From UBA2336 sp049306095 (GTDB taxonomy: Bacteria > Bacteroidota > Bacteroidia > Cytophagales > Cyclobacteriaceae), in assembly GCA_049306095.1 (NCBI GenBank), contig JBAQPU010000037.1, positions 1 through 64,000 on the forward strand: a DNA stretch of 64,000 nt, in the 5' to 3' direction. Below the pieces are notes generated by a model, which saw only the letters and a list, made by a program, of their open reading frames with translations, was not told the origin of the DNA and did not search any database. How positions within the stretch are numbered: the first letter of the stretch is position 1; every line of letters begins with the position of its first letter. A program made the position numbers and the translations under genes. Of the stretch, positions 36,423 through 45,523 are shown one piece after another.

Positions 36423-38408
36423 TTACCTGGGCCATACATTGTCTTTTGGATCGTTATCCGGAAATCGGTTATTCGGATCGAATGTTATTTTTTTGATTTT
36501 GCGCGAGCCAAATGCCAGATCTGCTTCAAAGGTTTTGCTTCCTGAAAACCACACATCCACAGGCCATGTAACAATGGCTGTATTTTTATCAATCATTTTT
36601 GCATTCGGCATTGTCCCAATCGGTTGCTCTCCTTCTTCAAACTCTACTTTCAGGACGACCGGTGAAGGCATTTGGCCTTGCTGGTAAATGGTAACACGAT
36701 TCTTCTTCCCCACAACCTTCACATCGCGGATAGAACCATTCACCGACTCGGTAGTCCATAACCAATAATACCAAAACCACTCCAGGTTCTGACCAAGTTC
36801 ATTATTCATGAAAAAGATGTAATCCCATGGTGAGGGATGTTTGAATGCCCAGGCAGCGGTGTATTTTTTCATGGCTTTTATAACCGCATCATCACCCACC
36901 ATACCACCCAACATCGAAAGCATTAACGGGGTTTTTCCATACGTTTGAAAACCATATCCTGTACCCGCATCATTGGCGTTCCACATCATGGTGGCTTCAT
37001 TTTCATTTCCGCTCATCATCCCATACCGTTGCCCCTCGCCATCTAGGCTGGCAGGCTTTCCTTCCGCATCCGCATCGGAGAGGATATTCATATATTGATT
37101 AAAGCCTTCATCCATCCAGCCATACCGGGTTTCATTGTTACCCACCATCATGGGCCACCACTGATGACCTGTTTCATGGTCGGCCGCTCCCTGGTTGGAA
37201 TTGATCACCATCGGATATTCCATCCCTGCGCTGGGGCCATCTTGCAGGGTTAATTGCGGGAAAGGATAAGGAGCCCATAGCGCAGAATAAAATTCCAGTG
37301 CATGGCGTGTTACTTGTCCCGCCTTTTCAAAATATTTAGCACGGCTCGGTAAATAAACCATGTGAATGGGTACCGGGCCTTTTCCGGGAATGTTCGCACG
37401 CGTTGCCTTCCAGATAAAATTTGCCGAAGAGGCCCAGGCAAAATCATTAACCTGATCGGCAACAAAATGCCACGCCAATGTTTTACCGGTGGCGGTTGCC
37501 TTTCCAGGGCCACGCTCGTCTTCTCCTACAATGGTTATTTCATCATTGGAGTTGAGCACAGTGGCCAGTCGCTGACGAACCGTTTCGGTCAGTACTTCTT
37601 TCGGATTTTGTAAAACGCCAGTGCCGCTCACCAGCCATCCTGCAGGAACAGTAATGGTCACATCGAAGCGGCCAAAATTATTGTAAAATTCAGACGGCCC
37701 TAGGTAAACACTGGTCTCCCACCCGCGCAGGTCATCATACTTAGCCAATCGCGGAAACCATTGCGTTGGTTGAAACAGGGTGCTGTCCCATCGCTGGGTC
37801 ATGCGGTGGCCAATGCCACCGCTACCTCCGGGAAGTTTCGTATTCCAGGCTATTTCAAGCTCAACTTTTTTTCCTGCTGCAATGGGCGTGTCCAGTGTAA
37901 TGGTAGCCACCGTTTTTGTAAGTCCCGTAATGGCCAGTTTAGGAGGCGCACCCCAGGCTGCCGGTGGTTCAGTTAAGTTAACTTTTCTTCCGCCCACTAC
38001 TAAACTGGTAACCACCATGCCCGATGTTGTTTCGGCAGGTGTGGAAGATCCGCGCGGAACATCGGCTCGAAATATATTGTGATCGAGGCGCAAGACAATT
38101 CTTGTCAGTTCCTCAGGACTGTTATTGTAAACATCAATCTTCTCAGTTCCTGAAATGGTTTGGGTGTGCGGGTCAAGGCTCGCCTGAATTGTGTAGTCGG
38201 TTTGCAACTGCCAGTAACGCGGGCCCGGTTTACCCGTAAAATCACGGGTTCCATCCTTCATGGCCTTACGAATGGAGTTTGTTAAAGGAACATCTCTTCT
38301 GATCGCTCGTTCTTGTGTGTCAACCGCTTTACGCTGGAGTGTTGTTTGTTGGGCATAAAGCAACGTACCGCAAATAATGAGAAGGAATAGGGTTAGCCGT
38401 GCTTGCAT
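36423..38408 (-). CDS. Exported M1-family metallopeptidase
   Basis: A 661-residue zinc aminopeptidase-like protein. A signal peptide ends near residue 20 (IICGTLLYAQQ). An N-terminal beta domain (SGTEKIDVYNNSPEELTRIVLRLDHNIF) precedes the catalytic domain with the substrate motif GMEY at 395-398 (GAMEN variant), the zinc motif HETGH at 411-415 and the third ligand Glu434 in WMDEGFNQYM, 19 residues after the second His. All catalytic residues are present. It likely removes N-terminal residues from peptides in the periplasm or outside the cell. It stands alone. Confidence 0.92.
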   Translation of the reverse strand: MQARLTLFLLIICGTLLYAQQTTLQRKAVDTQERAIRRDVPLTNSIRKAMKDGTRDFTGKPGPRYWQLQTDYTIQASLDPHTQTISGTEKIDVYNNSPEELTRIVLRLDHNIFRADVPRGSSTPAETTSGMVVTSLVVGGRKVNLTEPPAAWGAPPKLAITGLTKTVATITLDTPIAAGKKVELEIAWNTKLPGGSGGIGHRMTQRWDSTLFQPTQWFPRLAKYDDLRGWETSVYLGPSEFYNNFGRFDVTITVPAGWLVSGTGVLQNPKEVLTETVRQRLATVLNSNDEITIVGEDERGPGKATATGKTLAWHFVADQVNDFAWASSANFIWKATRANIPGKGPVPIHMVYLPSRAKYFEKAGQVTRHALEFYSALWAPYPFPQLTLQDGPSAGMEYPMVINSNQGAADHETGHQWWPMMVGNNETRYGWMDEGFNQYMNILSDADAEGKPASLDGEGQRYGMMSGNENEATMMWNANDAGTGYGFQTYGKTPLMLSMLGGMVGDDAVIKAMKKYTAAWAFKHPSPWDYIFFMNNELGQNLEWFWYYWLWTTESVNGSIRDVKVVGKKNRVTIYQQGQMPSPVVLKVEFEEGEQPIGTMPNAKMIDKNTAIVTWPVDVWFSGSKTFEADLAFGSRKIKKITFDPNNRFPDNDPKDNVWPR

Positions 38409-38490
38409 AGGTTTCGTGATTTTTTGATGGAGGCTCTAGTATACAGGAATTATACTAAAGGAAGTAACCGTTAATATAAAGTTTGATTTC

Positions 38491-39114
38491 CTACTGCCCT
38501 TTTCGGATCAGGATGTCTAACTTCTCTTTAACCACCCGGCTATCGGCATGACCAAACCATTGGGTAAGAATTTCCATAGTATCTGTAAATAGGAAAAACG
38601 AAGGCGTACCCCGCATCAGGTTGGCAGCAAAGGTATACCCACATTGCGGTATTTGCCCAAAATACGTGCTCAGCGCAGTCCGCATACTTACTAAATCAGC
38701 AGGCGATGCGGCAGGTGTGCCTTCTCTGATGTTTTCAATTACCCGATCAATAAATTCCAATTGAAGTAACCCGGCCTGACCGATTACCTCATCCATCAAA
38801 ACAGGGAAAGTGATGGTTTGAGCATCCCACTCAAGTAAACCTGCCTGTTGCGCTTTTAAAGTTTCACCCAGAAGCTGGTTTTCGCTAAACAATAGCCTTG
38901 CATTTTCCGGTGTATTAAGCTCGAAATCTTCAAAGGCAGTAGAAAGGGCAAAACAGGAAAGTTTATCACCAAAATATAATTGCAATTCCTTCATCAATGG
39001 AAAACCATGGATAAAGCACCCCGGGCAATTCACCTGAAAAACCATCATCAGGTTGAGGTGCCCCAAAATAAACTCCCCGGTTATGCTTTTGTGGTGGCGC
39101 AGCAGTAGTTTCAT
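38491..39114 (-). CDS. Thioredoxin-fold protein (AhpC/TlpA-like) with a CPGC motif
   Basis: A 207-residue protein with a thioredoxin-like core: the strand LMMVFQVNCPGCFIHGFPLMKELQ carries a CxxC motif (CPGC), and the cis-Pro loop appears as RGTPSFFLFTDTMEI. A helical insertion of about 90 residues separates the two halves, longer than in simple thioredoxins. No signal peptide is seen, so it is cytoplasmic. It may reduce disulfides or act as a peroxiredoxin-like protein; the substrate is unknown. Confidence 0.75.
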   Translation of the reverse strand: MKLLLRHHKSITGEFILGHLNLMMVFQVNCPGCFIHGFPLMKELQLYFGDKLSCFALSTAFEDFELNTPENARLLFSENQLLGETLKAQQAGLLEWDAQTITFPVLMDEVIGQAGLLQLEFIDRVIENIREGTPAASPADLVSMRTALSTYFGQIPQCGYTFAANLMRGTPSFFLFTDTMEILTQWFGHADSRVVKEKLDILIRKGQ

Positions 39115-39267
39115 TCTGAACTTTTAACGTGCAGCTAAATTACAATTTTTAAAAAACGCTGGCGCAAACAGCATTAGTCAGGTATTTTCAGCGAAGAAGG
39201 TTACTAAAGACCGGTAATAAAGCATTTTTCATTGCTACACTTTACGTAACTTAAAAGAAAAATCGTA

Positions 39268-40458
39268 ATGAAACCCTCGCTAATTCTGATTGCGGCTCTA
39301 CTGCTTTGTGTCCGCCCCTATTCCCAGGCTCAGGATAAACCGTACTATGTAGTGATTGGCGCTTTCGCGAAAGAAAGTAACGCCAAAAAATTCAGCGGGT
39401 TCGTTCGAAGTCGTTTTTTTAAGGCTACGTATGAAATGAACACCAACAGGAATCTCTATTATGTTTATGCCATAAAAACCAACAGCAAAAAAGAAGCCTT
39501 TGATCAGGTAAGGCTATTGCAAAAAGAAGCAGCTTTCCGGGATAGTTGGGTTTTCAAAGGCTCGCTCGGAAGTTCACAACCTTCCGTTGCTGTTGAACAA
39601 AAACCACCGGTAATCACCGAACCGGAACCCACCACTAACCCACAACCCGAACCACCTCCAACTGAAATAACTCCACCGGTTGCTGAAACAAAAATTGACA
39701 CTCCGGCAGTGGTCACGGAGATAGTCCCCTCTGCACCAGAGGCGAAACCCAAGCGTGTTGTAAAAGGAAAGTTATTCAAGTTTACCATTCTCACACCCGA
39801 TGGTGCGGCCTATGCCGGAAACGTTCATCATGTTGACCTTCAGAGAGGGCGTGACCTGGCGACTTATTCCAGCACCGATTACAGCGATGTTCCTAAACCG
39901 GCAGAGGAACCCATGACATTGGTTTGCGGCATCTTCGGATATAAAGAAATAACCCTAATGGTCGACTATGGAAATCCAACGCTTACAGAAGGAGCCACAC
40001 AGGATGAAGAAAATGCCTGGGTTATACCGTTTAAACTCGAACGGTTAAAAAAAGGCGATGTATCTGTGATGTACGATGTGTCTTTTTATAAAGATGCTGT
40101 TATTATGCTGCCGCGATCACAGGAGGAATTGGATGAGTTGGTGAATCTGATGAATGCCAACCCGGCTTACAAAATTAAAATTCATGGCCACTGCAACGGC
40201 ACCAACAAACGAAAAATTATCGCACTCGGAAAAAGCCACAACTATTTTGACATGAAAGGTTCTGATGAACAAAACGGAACCGCAAAAGAACTGTCTGAAA
40301 AGCGGGCAGAAGCCGTTCGCGACTATCTTGTTGAACACGGCATTGACCAAAAGCGAATGGAGACATTTGCCTGGGGCGGAACCAATATGCTGGTAGCCGA
40401 AACCAGCGCCAGTGCAAAGCTGAATGACAGGATTGAAATTGAAATATTAGAAGACTAA
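39268..40458 (+). CDS. SPOR-OmpA exported protein
   Basis: A 396-residue protein with a signal peptide ending in RPYSQAQ. Residues about 25-95 resemble a SPOR-type peptidoglycan-binding repeat (YYVVIGAFAKESNAKKFSGFVRS, YYVYAIKTNSKKEAFDQVRLLQKE). A Pro/Thr/Glu-rich linker follows (about 100-160). The C-terminal third is an OmpA-like domain (VNLMNANPAYKIKIHGHCNG, SEKRAEAVRDYLVEHGIDQKRMETFAWGGTNML, LNDRIEIEIL). Two cell-wall-binding domains on one protein suggest anchoring of the outer membrane to peptidoglycan. Confidence 0.85.
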   Translation: MKPSLILIAALLLCVRPYSQAQDKPYYVVIGAFAKESNAKKFSGFVRSRFFKATYEMNTNRNLYYVYAIKTNSKKEAFDQVRLLQKEAAFRDSWVFKGSLGSSQPSVAVEQKPPVITEPEPTTNPQPEPPPTEITPPVAETKIDTPAVVTEIVPSAPEAKPKRVVKGKLFKFTILTPDGAAYAGNVHHVDLQRGRDLATYSSTDYSDVPKPAEEPMTLVCGIFGYKEITLMVDYGNPTLTEGATQDEENAWVIPFKLERLKKGDVSVMYDVSFYKDAVIMLPRSQEELDELVNLMNANPAYKIKIHGHCNGTNKRKIIALGKSHNYFDMKGSDEQNGTAKELSEKRAEAVRDYLVEHGIDQKRMETFAWGGTNMLVAETSASAKLNDRIEIEILED

Positions 40459-40471
40459 ACTATCGCAGCTA

Positions 40472-40500
40472 CAAAAAAAACCAGGGACTTTCGTCCCTGG
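40472..40500 (-). terminator. Terminator of the minus-strand lipoprotein gene
   Basis: CCAGGGAC and GTCCCTGG form a perfect 8-bp stem with a 4-base loop (40481-40500). On the minus strand it is followed by a run of T, 26 bases after the lipoprotein stop. On the plus strand it also follows the OmpA gene but lacks the T-run. Confidence 0.75.
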
Positions 40501-40526
40501 CTAAACCAACCCATCAACCAATTAAA

Positions 40527-41318
40527 TTAATCTTCGTAGTAGGTATATGACCATGATTCACTAAACGTTCCACCACTGCCAGTTCCATTTTTAGTCTGAG
40601 TTGCCACCCGGTTTTTACTATCAAAGGTATAATCAAACGTTGCACCAAATGAACTTGTTGGATCATCGGTTATGTGACGCACATATTCTTCAGCAAGTTT
40701 TTTACTTTGCTTGCCAAACAATCCTCCAATGTGCTTCCATTCAGAATCTACCGCGTAAATCTGGTGAATGCCACTCGCATTGTCAGCTATAGTGTAAGTA
40801 AATTCACGATCCTCTTTTACCGTTACTCCATCATCCTCATAACGAATACGGTGGGTAAAATTGCCATCTTCAATTGTTAAATCATATTTCAAATGATCAG
40901 TACCGCTATAATGCTCAACAATTTTTATCATTCTGCCATCAGCATCGTACTGGTATCCTTCCCATTCTGTTTTATCTACATCCCAGAATTCCTTTATTAT
41001 TCGGCCATCACCATCAAGTGCATATACCGTCTCCTCGCCTTCTTTTGTAATGGTAAGTTCATTAGCCACCGAATAATCGTAAGAAATTGTAGTTGGAGCT
41101 TGACCGTCATAAATATTCTCTATGCTGATAACACGGTCTTCAGCATCATATGTAAACTCCCAGCTTTCAATTTCCGAACCATTATCAAACGTAACTGTCT
41201 TGATTACAGCAGGAGGAACCTTTGCTCCTCCTCCGCCTTCGTCATCTCCACATGAGCTGATAAACATTGTGCTTAATGCCAGCACAAGGGCGCTTAAAAA
41301 CATCAGACTTCTTTTCAT
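40527..41318 (-). CDS. YD-repeat-like lipoprotein
   Basis: A 263-residue lipoprotein (lipobox ISSC followed by GDDEGGGG). The mature protein consists of repeated beta-hairpin units of the RHS/YD kind: WEFTYDAEDRVISIENIYD, YDYSVANELTITKEGEETVYALDGDGRIIKEF, YQYDADGRMIKIVEHY, FDYTFDSKNRVATQTKNG. This is the build of Bacteroidota DUF4595/DUF5032-like surface lipoproteins of unknown function. It sits before the ribose-type locus but has its own terminator downstream. Confidence 0.75.
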   Translation of the reverse strand: MKRSLMFLSALVLALSTMFISSCGDDEGGGGAKVPPAVIKTVTFDNGSEIESWEFTYDAEDRVISIENIYDGQAPTTISYDYSVANELTITKEGEETVYALDGDGRIIKEFWDVDKTEWEGYQYDADGRMIKIVEHYSGTDHLKYDLTIEDGNFTHRIRYEDDGVTVKEDREFTYTIADNASGIHQIYAVDSEWKHIGGLFGKQSKKLAEEYVRHITDDPTSSFGATFDYTFDSKNRVATQTKNGTGSGGTFSESWSYTYYED

Positions 41319-41358
41319 AATTTAATTTGTTTAAGGTTAAATAGTTAGACTACATTAT

Positions 41359-42363
41359 TTAGTTGCCGCCTGACACAATAATGAGTGCGAGGCCCGATAT
41401 AAAAAGTAAAAACATCAAGAACAGTAAGATGTTAACTCCCTTACTTGCTCCCTTAAATTCTTTCCAGATAAACACTCCCCAAAATGCAGCCACCATGGTT
41501 GCCCCCTGGCCAAGCGCATACGAAATGGCTGCACCGGCTTTCCCAGCTGACATATAACTGAGCACCGTTCCAAGTCCCCAAATCAAGCCACCCACAACAC
41601 CCACCATGTGTGTTGAAAAACCTCCGTTGAAATAATCTTTGTACGATACCGGTGTTCCTACAAAAGGCTTCTTCATAATAAGCGTGTTAAATAAAAAGTT
41701 GCTGATTAACATTCCGATTGCGAACACGAAGAAAGCAGTATAGGGTGTCATCATTCCCGGTGTTGGCGACTCAAAATTGTTCACATCCATGGCGTCAGCG
41801 ACAAAGCGGTAAAAGAACGACATCAGAATACCGGCTATAACTGCCAACCAGATTCCTTTTGATGAAGATTGCTTTTCACCTACCGACATCTTTCCTGAGG
41901 CAACGCCATTAAAAACGATGGCCACGGCAATCAGCGCAACACCGGTAAACAGCATAACGGGGTCGTCATTCGATGCACTGCTGTAATTGAGAATAACCCC
42001 CAGCACCAATGCAATGCCAACCCCTACCGGAAACGCCACGGCCATACCGGCAATAGAAATGGAGGCCGACAAGAGAATATTTGAAGCATTGAAAATGATG
42101 CCGCCAACAATTGCGCTAAATAAATTTGCACTGCTCACCTGCGCCAGGTCATTTGTAAAACTTCTTCCTTGTTCGCCTGTACTGCCCAGGGTGAACCCAA
42201 AAATTAATGACAACAACACAATACCAATTACATAATCCCAATAAAATAATTCATATCTCCAGGATTTAGCTGCCAGCTTTTGAGTATTCCCCCATGAGCC
42301 CCAGCACAGCATGGTGATGACGCAAAAAAAGACTGCTAATGAATAACTGCTAATGATGTACAT
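41359..42363 (-). CDS. Inner-membrane sugar permease of the drug/metabolite-transporter type (RusT-like)
   Basis: A 334-residue protein with about ten transmembrane helices (SLAVFFCVITMLCWGSWGNTQ, NLFSAIVGGIIFNASNILLSASISIAGMAVAFPVGVGIALVLGVIL, MVGVVGGLIWGLGTVLSYMSAGKAGAAISYALGQGATMVAAFWG). The CWGSWGNTQKL start and the repeated halves match the glucose/ribose-porter and ureide-permease group of DMT transporters. It is the last gene of a run that includes ribokinase and SusCD, so it is the likely step moving ribose across the inner membrane. Closest functional analogue inferred: the rus-locus permease of Bacteroides. Confidence 0.85.
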   Translation of the reverse strand: MYIISSYSLAVFFCVITMLCWGSWGNTQKLAAKSWRYELFYWDYVIGIVLLSLIFGFTLGSTGEQGRSFTNDLAQVSSANLFSAIVGGIIFNASNILLSASISIAGMAVAFPVGVGIALVLGVILNYSSASNDDPVMLFTGVALIAVAIVFNGVASGKMSVGEKQSSSKGIWLAVIAGILMSFFYRFVADAMDVNNFESPTPGMMTPYTAFFVFAIGMLISNFLFNTLIMKKPFVGTPVSYKDYFNGGFSTHMVGVVGGLIWGLGTVLSYMSAGKAGAAISYALGQGATMVAAFWGVFIWKEFKGASKGVNILLFLMFLLFISGLALIIVSGGN

Positions 42364-42395
42364 ATTTAGATTTTAGATTTTAGATTTTAGATTTT
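42364..42395. repeat. Heptamer tandem repeat (TTTTAGA)n
   Basis: About four copies of TTTTAGA lie in the 37-base gap between the permease start and the esterase stop. The minus strand reads as AAAATCT repeats directly before the permease start codon. It could affect translation or simply be a slippage-prone spacer. Confidence 0.8.
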
Positions 42396-42400
42396 ATTAT

Positions 42401-43948
42401 TTACCGGTGAATTTTTCGTTGCGTAAAATCAAGTGCCTCTTTCAAATTATCAATCATCCATTTTTCTCCTCCTGTTCCTTCCTGAACACGGTATTCATGG
42501 CGCAAGTCTTCATCGCGAAGGAAAACATGAGCCTGTCCATTGCTCTGGTAATTTTTACTCATGTCGGTTGTAAAAATCATAAACCAGGTTCTTGTAAGCA
42601 GCTTCTTATTGGAAGCGTAAGCTGATTTCAATTCTTCAAAATCAATAGGCGAATCAAATAATACACAGGAGGTAAATGTTTCTGGAGTCAAAGCACTTTT
42701 CACTGCCGGTAATCCGCCACTTTCAAATCCCATAAGCGAGCGAAAACGCCAGCCATTTCGGGCTCTGTATTTCTTTTCAAAATCAGGTAGCAGAGAAATT
42801 ATGTCGTTAACATCACGGTTGACATACACTACTATCAATGGTATTAGGGTTCCGTTGTTGATGGATGACGACACAAAACCAGAAATCCCAGCTTTAGTTG
42901 CCGCGTTTAAATCACCTACAATAAACAAAGTGGGATACAGGCGTTGTGTCTGGCTATACTCATCCGGTAACAACACTTCATAACTGGCTTCACGAATAAG
43001 TTTACTTACTGCGGAAGTACCGGTTTTTTGAGTATTGATTTTAATATCACCCCGATAGGGTTTCCCTTCAAACGCATCACTAATGAATCGCAAGCCATTG
43101 GGTAAGGCATCGCGCCAGTATTGAAATTCATGACCGCCATTGCGCACACGAAACTCGTGCGGAAAATCTATGTCGCGCATCAGCATATGCAACTCTTCAT
43201 TACTACGGCAAAGAGTCCCTTCATCATCGCCATTATCGATATAGATTTTAAGGTTTTTCAACTTGCTGAGATCGTTTTGGGTGAAGATGTGAAACGGAGA
43301 ATGCTGTTTATAATAATCTGTAATTCTATCTTTCCCTACCAAGCCTACTGCCCCAAACAATCTTCCCCACTGTTCATCCCATTCAGAGCCGTCTTCTACC
43401 TCGTACTGAGCATCCGTGCGTACAGAAATACTCAATGGCACACTAACGGAAATAACCTCCGGGTTTCGCAACGGTAAAACTAACGCTCCAAACCCACCCA
43501 TCGAGTACCCGAGGGTTGCACGGTGTTTGCCGTCAGCTATTGTTCTGTACTGCTGATCAACAAAAGGTACCAACTCTTTTATAAACATATCCTCATACAT
43601 GAACTTGCCCGCATAATCATTCACATAATAGTTACGAAAGCCCTGAGGCATGATATAGATCATGGGAAGAATTTCACCATTCTTAATTTGGGCGTCTACA
43701 ATCTGACTTACCTGGCCGTATTCAAGCCATGAAAATTCATTATCGCCCAATCCGTGAAGGAGGTACACGACAGGATATCGCTTCCCTGATGTATAATAAT
43801 CTTCAGGAAGCACAACAGCATACTTGATATTCTGCGACAGAATTTTACTGCTCATGGAAAGCCCTTCAATGATGCGCGGTTTCTCCTGCGCACATGCAAC
43901 CGATGTGGTTACCAAAATGAAAAATCCAATCAGTTTCAAAGGTCTCAT
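42401..43948 (-). CDS. Exported esterase with a degenerate second domain
   Basis: A 515-residue protein with a signal peptide (FILVTTSVACAQEK; either signal peptidase I or a weak lipobox). Residues about 25-295 are an alpha/beta-hydrolase of the esterase D/feruloyl-esterase type, with YPVVYLLHGLGDNE, nucleophile motif LGYSMGGFGA, acidic DNGDDEGTL and catalytic His in NGGHEFQYW. Residues about 310-515 repeat the fold, but the nucleophile elbow reads MGFESGGLPA, so the aligned Ser is Glu. The second half is probably non-catalytic. It overlaps the next upstream esterase gene by 4 bases. Confidence 0.85.
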   Translation of the reverse strand: MRPLKLIGFFILVTTSVACAQEKPRIIEGLSMSSKILSQNIKYAVVLPEDYYTSGKRYPVVYLLHGLGDNEFSWLEYGQVSQIVDAQIKNGEILPMIYIMPQGFRNYYVNDYAGKFMYEDMFIKELVPFVDQQYRTIADGKHRATLGYSMGGFGALVLPLRNPEVISVSVPLSISVRTDAQYEVEDGSEWDEQWGRLFGAVGLVGKDRITDYYKQHSPFHIFTQNDLSKLKNLKIYIDNGDDEGTLCRSNEELHMLMRDIDFPHEFRVRNGGHEFQYWRDALPNGLRFISDAFEGKPYRGDIKINTQKTGTSAVSKLIREASYEVLLPDEYSQTQRLYPTLFIVGDLNAATKAGISGFVSSSINNGTLIPLIVVYVNRDVNDIISLLPDFEKKYRARNGWRFRSLMGFESGGLPAVKSALTPETFTSCVLFDSPIDFEELKSAYASNKKLLTRTWFMIFTTDMSKNYQSNGQAHVFLRDEDLRHEYRVQEGTGGEKWMIDNLKEALDFTQRKIHR

Positions 43949-45522
43949 CTGCTCAAACTCTCTTTTAAGAATGAAAAGGAATCATTCAAACCATTTAAAA
44001 ATGCCTGATATGACTCGGCCCCCTGCCGAACTCTGTACTCATAACCATCGGTACCATCATTTCTGATTTTTGAATAAAGGTTTTCATAACCTCTATAACT
44101 ATCGCTTTTATCAGTGCCATCTACATAATAAAAGACAGTAGGTGAAACCTCGGGTGCAACATCGGCCAGGGTTGCATTGAAAATAAAGCAATCGCTGAAA
44201 AGATCGGTTTCATCTGCAAATCCCAGGGTGCTCGTGGCTCCTTCACCATTTGCCATGATTACACGGTTATCGCGAATCGCTTTGGTGCGGAAATTGTCAT
44301 CCATATAAGTAACCACCTGCTGAAGCAGGTCAGCATCAACTCCAATCGCTTCAGCTTCTACCTCAACAAGAATTGATTTGGCGATCTTGGAGGCGGTCAT
44401 GCCATTACGCAACAAAGAAAATGTATTAATCAGGTTATCATGATGATTGTCTTCTGCATCGTGAATAAAATATAGCACCGGGTAATCTAAACTGCTCGAT
44501 TCATAATCAACTGGCTTCAGGATATTTACATCAATTCCGCCAACCTCCGTTTCCGATATGTCGCTATCGGTAATCAGTGTACCAATTGTTGCGGGCGTTG
44601 GCTCTGCTGGGTACGGTATGCCTTTGAAAGCATCGCTGATGAATTTTAACGCTTCGGGATAAGATTTCTTCCAGTAGTCGAACGAATGGCCGCCACTGCG
44701 TACACGATATTCATGTGCGACTTCATTTTCGCGCATCAGTGAATGCAAGTTATTACTGGTGAAGATTAGCGCATCTTCATCATCTCCGCAGTCGATCAGG
44801 AATTTCAGATTACTGTAAACCGTTAAGTCACCTTCGTTGAAAAAATAAAACGGACTTCGTTCCTTAAAATAATCAGAAAGCCTGGCTGTGCCGGAAACTC
44901 CCAAGCCGGGACCAAAATTGGGAGCCCACTGGTTATCGAATGATGATTGAGATTCTGCAATATACTGGTCATCGGTACGGAAAGACATACTTAAGGGAAT
45001 GCCCACTGAAAATACTTCGGGATTCATTGCCGGGAGGATAAGCGCCCCATAGCCACCCATAGAATATCCCATAACGGCACGCTGTGTCTTATCCGCTTTC
45101 GTACGAAAACGTGAGTCGATTTCAGGCACAAGCTCCTCAACAAACATTTCCATATAAGGGAAATTTCCATTGTATTTGTCGATGTAATAGGTTTGAAAAC
45201 CCTGGGGCATGACAAAGATCATCGGGCCGGTTTCCGCTACATACTTGTCGGTATAATATTGCAACCCGCCATACGTATACCAAGCTGTTTCGTCATCGCC
45301 ATAGCCATGTAAAAGATAAACCACGGGGTAAGTTTCATCTGATTGATCGTAACCTTCCGGCAGCAAGACAGCATAATCTACTGATCTGTTAAGTATCTGA
45401 CTTTGTAATTTCTGATCTTCCCATAACCGCATGAACGGAACTTCAACCGGTTTGGGGTTGTCCTCTCCGCAACCTGCAAGCAGGCCTGTTATGATCATCA
45501 TCAAATAAAATCTCCCCTTCAT
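43945..45522 (-). CDS. Esterase lipoprotein with a degenerate second domain
   Basis: A 525-residue lipoprotein (lipobox LLAGC followed by GEDNPK), a paralogue of the next gene downstream. The N-terminal esterase domain is complete: YPVVYLLHGYGDDE, nucleophile MGYSMGGYGAL, acid CGDDEDAL, His in SGGHSFDYW. The C-terminal copy (about residues 320-525) has YPVLYFIHDAEDN and RVIMANGEGATS, where the aligned nucleophile Ser is Gly. It would act on the cell surface or in the periplasm, perhaps de-esterifying a ribose-containing or sugar substrate. Its stop overlaps the downstream gene by 4 bases. Confidence 0.86.
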   Translation of the reverse strand: MKGRFYLMMIITGLLAGCGEDNPKPVEVPFMRLWEDQKLQSQILNRSVDYAVLLPEGYDQSDETYPVVYLLHGYGDDETAWYTYGGLQYYTDKYVAETGPMIFVMPQGFQTYYIDKYNGNFPYMEMFVEELVPEIDSRFRTKADKTQRAVMGYSMGGYGALILPAMNPEVFSVGIPLSMSFRTDDQYIAESQSSFDNQWAPNFGPGLGVSGTARLSDYFKERSPFYFFNEGDLTVYSNLKFLIDCGDDEDALIFTSNNLHSLMRENEVAHEYRVRSGGHSFDYWKKSYPEALKFISDAFKGIPYPAEPTPATIGTLITDSDISETEVGGIDVNILKPVDYESSSLDYPVLYFIHDAEDNHHDNLINTFSLLRNGMTASKIAKSILVEVEAEAIGVDADLLQQVVTYMDDNFRTKAIRDNRVIMANGEGATSTLGFADETDLFSDCFIFNATLADVAPEVSPTVFYYVDGTDKSDSYRGYENLYSKIRNDGTDGYEYRVRQGAESYQAFLNGLNDSFSFLKESLSR

Positions 45523-45523
45523 A

